Shown here: positions 1 to 6,974 of the stretch, one piece after another
Layout of the letters: the number at the start of each line of letters is the position of its first letter
Numbering within the stretch: the stretch's first letter is position 1
Source: JAWXTS01 sp044433305
GTDB lineage: Bacteria; Bacteroidota; Bacteroidia; Bacteroidales; Rikenellaceae
NCBI GenBank assembly: GCA_044433305.1
Contig: JAWXTS010000059.1
Location: forward strand, 1-10,765
DNA: 10,765 nucleotides
Direction: 5' to 3'
Made by a program: the position numbers and the translations under genes
Notes under the pieces: model-generated
The model's database searches: none
Seen by the model: the letters and a program-made list of their open reading frames with translations, nothing else
What the model was told of the DNA's origin: nothing

Positions 1-259
1 GTGAGTCATCACCATAGTTATCTTCATAATTGGTATCGGCACCAAAGACCACAGCCCAACCACTAATGATATTATCTTCAGGAGAGTTTGCGCGCGTCTC
101 GACGGTAAGAACCTCAGCACTCTGTACGTTTAGATTAAAACATACACTCAAACTGCCATCCTCTAAGGTCTCCACAGACGATGGATTCAAATCCAGCTCC
201 TGGGTACAGCTACACAGAAAGAACGTAGCTGCAAAAAGTGCATAAATATATCTTTTCAT
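1..259 (-). CDS. fimbrial operon lipoprotein, N-terminal part only
   Basis: This is the first 86 codons of a minus-strand gene that runs off the left edge. It starts MKRYIYALFAATFFLCSC, a short basic N-terminus, a hydrophobic stretch and a lipobox ending at Cys18, so the product should be exported and lipid-anchored. The mature part has a beta-strand-like segment, then the sequence VETRANSPEDNI and a GWAVVFG strand. This 'TRA..E..I...-VVF' pattern is familiar from N-termini of Bacteroidales fimbrial accessory or tip proteins (FimB/Mfa-type and DUF4906-type). The start lies only 4 bases after the stop of the preceding fimbrillin-family gene, so the two are almost certainly co-transcribed. By position and pattern it is probably a minor or tip subunit, but the diagnostic C-terminal part is outside the window. 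Confidence 0.75.
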   Translation of the reverse strand, partial: MKRYIYALFAATFFLCSCTQELDLNPSSVETLEDGSLSVCFNLNVQSAEVLTVETRANSPEDNIISGWAVVFGADTNYEDNYGDDS

Positions 260-263
260 AAGT

Positions 264-1769
264 CTATTGTTTTACCGTTAATGCAAATTGCTTAGTTAGA
301 GTTTTTGAATCTGAGTTCTCAACCCTAACAGTCATAATAACATCGGTCTGAGTGGCTCCCGAAGCATCTATCGTTACTGGGAAGTAACTATCACCGCTCT
401 TAGCACCCACCGTTGCGGTAATACCTGCATCATCAAATGTTACAACTGGGTCATTTGTGGTGTTGGTATATAGGTTGATAACCTGACCAGAAGCTGCCGC
501 TATCTCATTATCACTGCACCAAAGTGTGATATTAGGGTCTACCTCAGCCCACACCTCGTGCTCGGTCCATTCATTAATAACTGGTGTTATAGACATAGCG
601 ATTACAAGGTTGTCATCACTAGGATTAAACTCAAGCTGCAAGTTGATGTGCTCTCCCATTATCCATCCATCTCCATCTGGAGTAGGTAGAGGCAACTCTG
701 ATGTACGATAGTAAGCGTCTAGTTCTTTGTCATACACAGTAACAAACACGGTTGGCGTATAAGGATACACGTCAGCAGGTAGTTTTTCTATGCGCTGAGG
801 TATCATAAACAAGGCTTGGTCATTACCCTCCGAGTCTTTCATAATATATTGGTAGTCATCGGTGTTAAGCTCTACAGCATGCTCATTTGTTGGAGGAGCC
901 AAGGTATAGGCCGTAGATGTGATAACAACACCACGGTCAATCTGCTGGTCTATAATCCAATCTCCAGAGTCGTTTGTTGAGATTATATTACCACCCTCGA
1001 ACATGATGGTTCCGTTGGTTGCAATATGCTGCATGGTGAAACGAGTAACCACATAACGGTCATTATTGTCGACTTCTCTGGTTCCTATCTCATTACCTTC
1101 ACTGTCATAGGTAATCAAAGTGCTTGTTGCAAGCACAGTCTCATCGTCTAGCTTGGCACTAAGAGTAATCTTGGTAAGAAGGTGCTGATACTCTAGTTCA
1201 AGTGGAGAGGTGCTACCTGTCTGACCAGCTGCAACAACGATGTCGGGTTGGTTTCGAGCATCAGTAGTTGGCACAGAGTAGTTTATCGTTAGAAGCTCGT
1301 TGCGAGTTGTTGCCGCAGACACGCCGTCAGCACTAACCTCTTTCTCCAAGTCAAAGCTGTAAGTAACACCGTTGCCTTTATCATCAGTCGCGGTTGATTC
1401 CACAGTCATTGGTGATATAGCCCAGAACTTAAGACTCTCGCCATACGGATAATATAAGGCAGGATTAAAGCTCCATATACCGCTCTGACCCTCTATCGCC
1501 GTTAGGCCGTTCACATACAGAGAGCGTTCGTCGGTGCCGCTTTTACGCACACCATAGACTATAAAGTCGTTAATATCGTCGCCACTATCGACGCTTGTGC
1601 CACGTGTCCAGTCGGCAACCTGATCGGCTACGGTATAAATGATTTCGCCGCTGCTTTGTGGATCCTCAGGATCCCCAGCATCTAGCTGATTATTGGTGCA
1701 GCTCACTGCAAGCACCGCCAGCATCATTATATAAACTCTTTTTATCATAATATTGATGTTTTTATTCAT
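264..1769 (-). CDS. fimbrillin-family (Mfa-like) lipoprotein with extra C-terminal domain
   Basis: A 501-residue exported lipoprotein. The lipobox LAVLAVSC places the lipidated Cys near residue 24; a second in-frame ATG at 1748 (MIKRVYIMM...) gives a more usual signal length and may be the true start. The fimbrillin (Mfa_like_1) core is recognised by QPDIVVAAGQTG at about residues 173-185 followed by LEYQHLLTKITLSAKL at about 190-206, the family's 'D.(v/l)vA..Q...l.f.H.LsKi' signature. The usual fimbrillin end motif with a conserved Trp (ITPVINEW) comes near residue 400. About 90 further residues follow, rich in T, V, D and G and ending in strand-like segments, which look like an added Ig-like beta domain. 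Its size, the extra domain and its place after the smaller fimbrillin suggest a minor or capping subunit of a type V pilus. This role is inferred; the family assignment is firm. Confidence 0.85.
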   Translation of the reverse strand: MNKNINIMIKRVYIMMLAVLAVSCTNNQLDAGDPEDPQSSGEIIYTVADQVADWTRGTSVDSGDDINDFIVYGVRKSGTDERSLYVNGLTAIEGQSGIWSFNPALYYPYGESLKFWAISPMTVESTATDDKGNGVTYSFDLEKEVSADGVSAATTRNELLTINYSVPTTDARNQPDIVVAAGQTGSTSPLELEYQHLLTKITLSAKLDDETVLATSTLITYDSEGNEIGTREVDNNDRYVVTRFTMQHIATNGTIMFEGGNIISTNDSGDWIIDQQIDRGVVITSTAYTLAPPTNEHAVELNTDDYQYIMKDSEGNDQALFMIPQRIEKLPADVYPYTPTVFVTVYDKELDAYYRTSELPLPTPDGDGWIMGEHINLQLEFNPSDDNLVIAMSITPVINEWTEHEVWAEVDPNITLWCSDNEIAAASGQVINLYTNTTNDPVVTFDDAGITATVGAKSGDSYFPVTIDASGATQTDVIMTVRVENSDSKTLTKQFALTVKQ

Positions 1770-1802
1770 CTAAAAGTAGCCACCCTGTGTGACCCTTGGT
1801 GA

Positions 1803-1828
1803 CCATAGGGGCGATCAAACCCCCATGG
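1803..1828 (-). promoter_or_regulatory. intergenic hairpin after the major fimbrillin gene
   Basis: CCAT-A-GGGG pairs with CCCC-ATGG around an 8-9 base loop, giving an 8-bp GC-rich stem with one bulged A. It lies between the stop of the 313-residue fimbrillin (1865) and the next gene start (1769 or 1748). On the transcribed strand it is not followed by a U-run (GGTCACC follows), so it is not a standard intrinsic terminator. Two GGTCAC copies sit directly downstream. A partial terminator or an mRNA 3'-end stabiliser for the major subunit fits best; this is inference. Confidence 0.5.
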
Positions 1829-1864
1829 CCTATATATCTAAGTTACACTCTTTCGAGTAGTCTA

Positions 1865-2806
1865 CTATTGATCAAGACCAACGCCTTGACCTGCAACTGT
1901 ATTCCAGTCAGCAGTTTTAGAAGTGAATGTAATCTCATTACCCAACAAGCCCTCAGTAGTTGCACTGATAGTGATAGTAACCAAGTAGTGCTCACCTGGC
2001 TTAAATTCAGCTAGTGTAGTAGATGGGAAAGACAGAGCAGAGAAGTCTGCACCAGCATCAGCTGAACCTTTGATATAAGAATCATCAGGAGCCTGAATCT
2101 TAACACCGTTAAGCTGAACTGTACAATCTGATGCATCTTGAGGAAGAATCATGTAGTTAGTCAAACGACCGCTATATACAGGAGCCTCATTAGGAACTGT
2201 TCCAGCAGCTACAACAGGAGAAGCAGCTACGATATCAACAGTACCATTGTTGTTAACAACAGTTAGAGTTGCAGTTGCATCAGAGTTGATTGAGTAACCA
2301 GCATTTGTAAGTTCAGTTGTAAGTTGGTAAGCAACAGACACTTTAGACAACAAGTGTTGGAACTCGAAAGCAACATTTGTATTAGTCTCACCTGTCTGAC
2401 CAAGAACTTGAGATGCAGTGAAGTCATCATCAGCACCAGTAGGAACAGTGTAATCAACCTTGATAGATGTTGTTGTAGGAGTTGTTGCATTCAAGGTTGC
2501 GCTACCACCAGAGTATGCGTAGAAGTCGATAGCTGTTTTGTCTGCAAACCAGTAGTAGTTGCCAGTCCAAGAGTCAACGCCAGCAGCAGTAGTCACCTTC
2601 AATCCATTCAAGAAGAAAGAAGTTGAAGTTCCTGCAACAGCATAAACATAATAAGGATCTGCCTCATCATTAGCACTTTTAAGGCTAAGTCTGTCATTAA
2701 GTGAAACGAAGCCAAGCTCATTTGTTGGAGCAACGTCCACTACCTCGTTTTTTGAGCAGCTTGCAACTGTTGCAAGAACTGCCAACGAAAGTAAAATCTT
2801 TTTCAT
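1865..2806 (-). CDS. probable major fimbrillin (Mfa-like pilus subunit)
   Basis: A 313-residue lipoprotein with signal MKKILLSLAVLATVASC (lipidated Cys17). The Mfa_like_1 hallmark is DDDFTASQVLGQTG at about 125-137 followed by FEFQHLLSKVSVAYQL at about 145-160, and the protein ends with a Trp-containing strand (TADWNTVAGQG) as fimbrillins do. Its compact size, very low Trp/Cys content and Ala/Thr/Val-rich strands fit a polymerising structural subunit. In type V pili (FimA/Mfa1 family) the lipidated pro-subunit is moved to the surface, a protease cuts after an Arg in the N-terminal strand, and subunits join by strand exchange. Arg39 (LNDR) is the only Arg early in the mature region and is a candidate cut site by analogy. 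It has 45 bases before it and 58-95 bases plus a hairpin after it. Fimbrillin family is clear; 'major subunit' is inferred from size and position. Confidence 0.85.
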   Translation of the reverse strand: MKKILLSLAVLATVASCSKNEVVDVAPTNELGFVSLNDRLSLKSANDEADPYYVYAVAGTSTSFFLNGLKVTTAAGVDSWTGNYYWFADKTAIDFYAYSGGSATLNATTPTTTSIKVDYTVPTGADDDFTASQVLGQTGETNTNVAFEFQHLLSKVSVAYQLTTELTNAGYSINSDATATLTVVNNNGTVDIVAASPVVAAGTVPNEAPVYSGRLTNYMILPQDASDCTVQLNGVKIQAPDDSYIKGSADAGADFSALSFPSTTLAEFKPGEHYLVTITISATTEGLLGNEITFTSKTADWNTVAGQGVGLDQ

Positions 2807-2851
2807 CGTTTGTTGAATTTGTTTAATTAGGTTTATAAAATATTGAGTTTG

Positions 2852-3928
2852 TTAATCTTGATTCAAAGGAACATCCACCTTCTCCCATTCAGCTACATTA
2901 CTACCAAGGCCAGAGCTTCCCGAAGAGCCATCAGGCTGAACCTCAGGCAATGCTTCTTCAAATGTAACTTCAATGTCAATGGTTACAGAACCATCGCTAT
3001 TATTAGTAAAGGTGATATAATTCGTAACATCCATAACCAAAGGTGTTTCCGTGCCTGCTGCATCAATCTGCTGGAATAATATATCAAGCATCACAGGATT
3101 TGAGTCGTGTCCAGATGTAGAAGTCCTAGACTCCAAAGTTCCGAACGCGGTTACAGTACCCGAAAGCGAACCATTGAAATATGAGTCTGGGTCGTCAAAA
3201 ACGAAATCCCCCATCTTGAATTGCAGAGTTGATGTAGTGCTACTATTAGAATCACCATAAGCGTAGTAACCATCGGCTAGATTGACCAAGTCAGCTAGTG
3301 CTGGCGAATTTGCATAGAACAAGTTATCTACATGAGCAACAATATTAATGGTCGTATTTTTCTTTAATGGAGTCACTCCTGTCAACGATTCAACCGTAGC
3401 CTTAGTAGCCGAAGACGTAGATTTAGTACCCTCCTCATTATAGCCCTCAACTATCATATCGTCAGTGATTACGATACCCTCGACCACCGCAACAGCCAAA
3501 TCACCCGGTTGTTGCACATAATTACGTGTTGTAGAACGTGATCTTAGTACTTCTTCGGCAGCATTACTCTCAAACTTAAGGGTAGAGAGATTCTCATAAC
3601 CTACACAAGATACATAGTCCACTTGGTCACGTTTCTCGTTGAATACCACAGCGGTATAACTTCCCGAACCCAGACTAATATAAGACTGAATGTCGTTATC
3701 ATTATGCTCGTAAGTATACTCATAGTACAATGAACCATCATTAGAGTTGTAGACTAGTACTGTGACGTTCTTCTCTGGTGTAACACCACTAGTCTCCCAA
3801 TCAACATCGATAGGAATAGATAGCGTGCTATAACATGAACAATCATCATATAGAGGTTTGCGCTCACAAGATGCTAATGTAACTGCTGCACATAGCAACA
3901 AAGAGATATTTTTTATCATTGTTTTCAT
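2852..3928 (-). CDS. DUF5119-like fimbrial accessory lipoprotein
   Basis: A 358-residue protein with signal MKTMIKNISLLLCAAVTLASC and lipidated Cys21. It continues ERKPLYDDCSC and then a first strand with VDWETSG. The pattern 'CerrpLydd ... l.v.vdW' followed by VTVLVYNSNDGSLYYEY and a YTAVVFN strand is what I recognise as DUF5119, a Bacteroidales family of fimbrial accessory lipoproteins resembling FimB/Mfa2 anchors. Cys30 and Cys32 form a CxC shortly after the lipid site, which is unusual and could be a disulfide or only incidental. Its start is 2 bases past the stop of the DUF3575 gene, so translation may be coupled. An anchoring or assembly-start role on the outer membrane is inferred from family and context; a biochemical role is not established for the domain. 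Confidence 0.75.
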   Translation of the reverse strand: MKTMIKNISLLLCAAVTLASCERKPLYDDCSCYSTLSIPIDVDWETSGVTPEKNVTVLVYNSNDGSLYYEYTYEHNDNDIQSYISLGSGSYTAVVFNEKRDQVDYVSCVGYENLSTLKFESNAAEEVLRSRSTTRNYVQQPGDLAVAVVEGIVITDDMIVEGYNEEGTKSTSSATKATVESLTGVTPLKKNTTINIVAHVDNLFYANSPALADLVNLADGYYAYGDSNSSTTSTLQFKMGDFVFDDPDSYFNGSLSGTVTAFGTLESRTSTSGHDSNPVMLDILFQQIDAAGTETPLVMDVTNYITFTNNSDGSVTIDIEVTFEEALPEVQPDGSSGSSGLGSNVAEWEKVDVPLNQD

Positions 3929-3930
3929 AG

Positions 3931-5220
3931 TTACTCCTCCTTAGTTACTTTGCGGTTCAACATCCATACAAGTGATACTCTGGCGCGTGTAGGGCCTATC
4001 CATGTGTACTCGCCATTGTTTTGACGCATTGTGTGCCATGTGTCGTCAATACCGAAATGCTCCTTATAGTAGCGATAGTCAGTCTGCATGTAACCAACAC
4101 CCAAAGAATACTCCATTCTTAGGTTACCACTCTTATTAATAGTGTGGGCATAACCACCACTGATTCCCGCAGCGATAAAGAACTCACCCTGATAACCCTC
4201 AGCGTCATATTCTAGATCATACAATCCTCCGCCAGCATAAAGGCCAAGGTGCCATCCAGTCATCACTGGGCGGTTTGTGCGATCGCCAAACCAATATTTA
4301 CCTTCTATATTACCATTAAGAACTTGCAATGTGTTGCGCGAAGAAGTGCTACCACCCTTCTGCCAAGAGTTGCCCGAATTGCCACAAGTTGTCCACCATG
4401 GGAATATCCACTCACCAGCAATACTCCAACGTTGTCCGATAGGTACTTCGACTTCGACATTTATAAGTGTAGCTGCATCAAACAGCAAGTTGGTCTTAAG
4501 CGCGAACAATGGCTTAGATACGATAACAGGTGCCGCAGGTTGCTCTACAACAGGTTCTGGTTTTGGTTCTGGTCTTGGCTCTGGCTTAGGTTGTGGTTTA
4601 GGCTGAGGTTTACGCTCATAATATATTGTAGCCACAGTACCTTGTCTTAATTCAGGGTACATGGCATCAAACATATAATTATATGCGCGACCACCTCTAA
4701 GCATCATAAGATGTTTGTTACGACTATCGGTCATAGTAAGCCATCTATCACTAGGATCTACTCTTGACCAAGTCTCCTCAGGAACATTATTAAGAATCTC
4801 AAGTACCTCGTCCTTGTACTGCATGTCAGATGCAGCGACCAGATTCTCAAGTCCCTGCCAATCGATGCCTGTACTTTGCAATACAATCACGTTCTGTGGT
4901 ACAGAAGTTGATTGTGTAAGATAGTCGTAGATTGAGCTGCTACGGCTCTCAGACAGCTTATCATTCAAAGTTCTACCGCCCTCAGGAGAGGTAGAACTGC
5001 TGACCTCAATCTTCGAGATGTTGGTCAAGCTGTCCTGTTGTAGCTTTGCGATAAAATCGGACAGTTCATTAAGAACAGCCCTATTGCCGTTAAAGTCTAC
5101 ATCAATAATATGACTCTTGTGTTCAAAGTATATCTTGAACTCTTTCGACTTCTGTTCTGCCTGACCGTAGCTGGTCATACAGAGCAGCAGAAGTGTTATT
5201 ATACCTATTACTTTTTTCAT
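3931..5220 (-). CDS. OmpA-like / DUF3575 envelope protein of fimbrial operon
   Basis: A 429-residue protein with a cleavable signal peptide (MKKVIGIITLLLLCMTSYGQ). The N-terminal half (about 25-200) resembles a periplasmic OmpA-type peptidoglycan-binding fold: FKIYFEHKSHIIDVDF near the start and KIEVSSSTSPEGGRTLNDKLSESRS in the middle, like the 'G.aSpeG....N..Ls..Ra' core. Residues about 203-228 are a Pro/Lys/Glu/Gln linker of PxPK-type dipeptide repeats, typical of a stretch crossing the periplasm or peptidoglycan. The C-terminal half (about 235-425) is DUF3575: FALKTNLLFDAATLINVEVE, an EW.FPWW segment and many alternating aromatic strands ending in VSLVWML, consistent with an outer-membrane beta-barrel. 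It is first in the operon. A likely role is an outer-membrane platform or cell-wall link for the fimbriae; this is inferred from order and domain types, as no function is established. Confidence 0.8.
   Translation of the reverse strand: MKKVIGIITLLLLCMTSYGQAEQKSKEFKIYFEHKSHIIDVDFNGNRAVLNELSDFIAKLQQDSLTNISKIEVSSSTSPEGGRTLNDKLSESRSSSIYDYLTQSTSVPQNVIVLQSTGIDWQGLENLVAASDMQYKDEVLEILNNVPEETWSRVDPSDRWLTMTDSRNKHLMMLRGGRAYNYMFDAMYPELRQGTVATIYYERKPQPKPQPKPEPRPEPKPEPVVEQPAAPVIVSKPLFALKTNLLFDAATLINVEVEVPIGQRWSIAGEWIFPWWTTCGNSGNSWQKGGSTSSRNTLQVLNGNIEGKYWFGDRTNRPVMTGWHLGLYAGGGLYDLEYDAEGYQGEFFIAAGISGGYAHTINKSGNLRMEYSLGVGYMQTDYRYYKEHFGIDDTWHTMRQNNGEYTWIGPTRARVSLVWMLNRKVTKEE
3936..3942 (-). promoter_or_regulatory. 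Shine-Dalgarno-like AAGGAGG before the DUF5119 gene
   Basis: On the minus strand AAGGAGG ends 7 bases before the ATG at 3928, ideal spacing, inside the last codons (Lys-Glu-Glu) of the upstream gene. Bacteroidota genes mostly lack such sites, so it supports the start at 3928 over the in-frame ATG at 3919, but it could also be a by-product of encoding KEE. Confidence 0.5.
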
Positions 5221-5294
5221 ATGTATATATGTTCTTAATTGACAGTAAAATTACTCGTAGTTATGTTGGATGAAAAAATTACGATTTGTTAACG

Positions 5295-5314
5295 CAAAGA
5301 TAAACTCAAACATA
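5295..5314 (-). promoter_or_regulatory. two tandem -7-like boxes for the fimbrial operon
   Basis: On the minus strand TATGTTTG (5307-5314) and TATCTTTG (5295-5302) both match the Bacteroides -7 consensus TAnnTTTG exactly. They would give a 5' leader of about 65-80 bases before the ATG at 5220. No clear -33 TTTG lies 19-21 bases upstream of either, which would fit a promoter that needs an activator. Confidence 0.5.
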
Positions 5315-5351
5315 TACTTTAGTACTATGCTTATTGTCAGTTTTTTAGATA

Positions 5352-5381
5352 CAACAACTTGTTTTGATGTTTCAACAACTT
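5352..5381. repeat. direct repeat CAACAACTT x2, 21 bp apart
   Basis: CAACAACTT occurs at 5352-5360 and 5373-5381, start to start 21 bp, two turns of DNA. A third, nearly identical copy (GTTTCAACAATTT, compare GTTTCAACAACTT at 5369-5381) lies at 5477-5489. The pair sits roughly 65-90 bases upstream of the start site predicted from the -7-like boxes. This is the arrangement expected for an AraC-type activator, and such a gene lies next door. The assignment is inferred. Confidence 0.5.
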
Positions 5382-5422
5382 ATACCAAACAATCCCAATA
5401 GGTAATCTCTTGATATACAGTA

Positions 5423-5453
5423 TTTTATAATTGCAATGGGGGGGGTAAATTTG
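5423..5453 (+). promoter_or_regulatory. candidate promoter of the AraC-type gene, with G8 in its spacer
   Basis: TAAATTTG (5446-5453) is an exact TAnnTTTG -7 box. Nineteen bases upstream is TTTT (5423-5426), three of four matches to the -33 TTTG. A run of eight G (5438-5445) fills the spacer right against the -7 box. A start about 7 bases downstream would leave a leader of about 190 bases that contains both inverted repeats. The box match is seen; promoter activity is inferred. Confidence 0.45.
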
Positions 5454-5470
5454 AGGTTTAGAAGTAATGA

Positions 5471-5502
5471 ATTTACGTTTCAACAATTTCATAAACGTAA
5501 AT
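5471..5502. repeat. perfect 10-bp inverted repeat
   Basis: ATTTACGTTT (5471-5480) and AAACGTAAAT (5493-5502) are exact reverse complements around a 12-base loop that carries the third CAACAA motif. It lies just downstream of the candidate regulator promoter, so it could be an operator for autoregulation or a hairpin at the 5' end of the leader. Confidence 0.7.
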
Positions 5503-5523
5503 GACCGAGGCGTTTATACAAAA

Positions 5524-5577
5524 CTGATATTTTTAAAATTATTAATAAACTGTTTGTTTGTATGTTTTAAAAATCAG
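5524..5577. repeat. imperfect inverted repeat, 13-15 bp arms
   Basis: CTGATATTTTTAAAA (5524-5538) pairs with TTTTAAAAATCAG (5565-5577), except for a two-base bulge, around a 26-base spacer. It is AT-rich, so it is weaker evidence than the perfect repeat before it. Function unknown. Confidence 0.5.
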
Positions 5578-5647
5578 CTATATATTTACATCGTCATTCA
5601 GATTCATAGTTAGCAAATAGTTATAAAAATATACCATATTCATTCTT

Positions 5648-6779
5648 ATGAGCCAAGCAACTTATAGCACAACACTAATACTGATTTCATGCCTTCTATT
5701 ATATTTTGGATTACATCTATCAACCACCAAAATACCAGATAAGCTGAAATCAAGTGTTTATGACAAAGCACGAAAACTTATGGGCGTAGCGTTCGCAACA
5801 ATTTCGCTGTCCATAATAATATTCTTCGTGTTCAATATTCATGTGTTTCCTCCTTACGTTAGAACAGCATATAATCTATGGTTCTACTACGTTATCTCGA
5901 AACTAATATCAGCATCTTTCGTAACCCTGATAGGAAGCAAGCATAAAATAAATACGTGATTTAAGACACAAGTGGAGTCTAGTCTGGTATATAGTATACC
6001 CTATTCTTATATGGAGCACTTTATTTATAAATGACCCAGCAACCAGACAACACTCACAGATATTAGCTGCAATAATCTTGTTTATTAGCATCGTCCGCGA
6101 AATAACCTACTTCTTTCGCAGATACAATGACGTTATTAAGCAAGGTGAGTTCTTCTATGCCGAGGGTATAGGCATTCATATAAATTGGATGATTCAATGC
6201 GTATATGCCTTTATCAGTGTGGGTATTTTCAGCGTTATTATGGCATTCTCCACACACTTCCCTACATGGGCTTTGTTTTGCTATATGATTAGCTTCATTG
6301 CTGTATGTATATACATATTTAATAGCTACTTGAACTTCATGGTTATATTCAGCAAACTTGTGGACAAGGAAACAGAGGCAGAGCTTATTCCTCGAATCAA
6401 CACCACGCCCAAGTCACAGCTAAGCCCCGAAGTGCAACAATACATTCAGGCTCAAATCGAAGAGTGGATAAAAGCCAAGGGATACTGTGAAGATGATGTA
6501 TCGTTGCAATCTGTATCCATGAAGATATACAGCAACAGACAATACCTGTCTAGCTATATTAATACCACCTACCAATGCTCATTTAGGATTTGGATATCTA
6601 AGCTACGACTAGAGGACGCTAAAGAAATGCTGCTGAATAATCCCGATATGACAATCACCACTATTGCAACCAAGGTGGGGTTCCAATCTCTGACCTCATT
6701 CACCCACGCCTTTACGAGCATAGAAGGTATCTCTCCAAGAAAATGGGCACAGACAAATAGACACCACATAAAGTCATAA
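5648..6779 (+). pseudogene. membrane-bound AraC-type regulator, split by a frameshift
   Basis: Two frames together encode one protein. The first (5648-5959, 103 residues) holds hydrophobic segments (TLILISCLLLYFGL, MGVAFATISLSIIIFFVF, YYVISKLISASFVTLIG) and stops at TGA 5957. The second frame is open from 5952 without a stop to TAA 6777; it continues with more membrane segments (IILFISIV, VYAFISVGIFSVIMAF, MISFIAVCIYIF). It ends in a C-terminal AraC/XylS double helix-turn-helix: LRLEDAKEMLL, then ITTIATKVGFQSLTSFTHAF and GISPRKW, an intact G(F)xSxxxFxxxF-GxSPxxW core. Dropping one A from 5950-5952 fuses them into about 376 residues, the layout of Bacteroidales regulators with an N-terminal membrane sensor. 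Alone, the second frame has only a weak TTG at 6078 as start. The gene is divergent from the fimbrial operon and is its likely regulator. A true mutation, phase variation or a sequencing error are all possible. Confidence 0.75.
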
Positions 6780-6974
6780 CGCCCCTAGGCTGCACTATGT
6801 GAGGCGTGATGTGATGTGTCGCGATGTGCTATGGTGTGTTGCATTATGTAAAGCGCGCTGCTCCTACCCTATTTAGTCTGGAGGGCGGCACACAGGATGA
6901 AAGCTAGGCACAAACAATAAAGGGTAAGAGCAACGCCCCTACCCTTATATCTTATATGTGCTACTTAGCCGCGC
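6780..6974. other. convergent intergenic region with repeats
   Basis: Both flanking genes end here. AACGCCCCTA occurs at 6778-6787 and 6933-6942. GATGTG occurs three times between 6808 and 6828 in a G/T-rich stretch. GCTCCTACCCTA (6860-6871) and GCCCCTACCCTT (6936-6947) match at 10 of 12 bases. The look is of partly duplicated terminator-type sequence. No gene seen. Confidence 0.55.
6921..6947 (-). terminator. intrinsic terminator of the Sel1-repeat gene
   Basis: Read on the minus strand, AAGGGTAGGGGC and GCTCTTACCCTT form a 12-bp stem with a GTT triloop, two of the pairs being G-U. The tail TATTGTTTGTG follows. It begins 28 bases after the stop codon at 6975. On the plus strand the two G-U pairs become A-C mismatches, so the hairpin favours the minus-strand transcript. 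Confidence 0.7.

Larger units (their letters stand above)
5221..5647. other. divergent regulatory intergenic region, no gene seen
   Basis: These 427 AT-rich bases separate the fimbrial operon (leftward) from the AraC-type regulator (rightward). I see no convincing coding frame. It holds promoter-like boxes on both strands, three CAACAAYTT copies, a G8 tract, one perfect and one imperfect inverted repeat, each listed separately. The last 50 bases before the regulator start are A/T-rich, as is normal for Bacteroidota leaders. Confidence 0.8.

Noticed and set aside
4249..4650. Open frame of 133 codons opposite the DUF3575 gene
   Set aside because: Its odd Trp/Phe/Leu-Arg repeats are just the reverse strand of the Pro/Lys-rich linker; no start signal or family resemblance.
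5471..5577. Invertible promoter flanked by inverted repeats, as for Bacteroides capsule loci
   Set aside because: Spacers are only 12 and 26 bases, too short to carry a promoter, and no recombinase gene is seen.
5940..5960. Programmed ribosomal frameshift in the AraC-type gene
   Set aside because: No slippery heptamer or downstream pseudoknot is evident, and such genes are not known to need one; mutation or read error is simpler.
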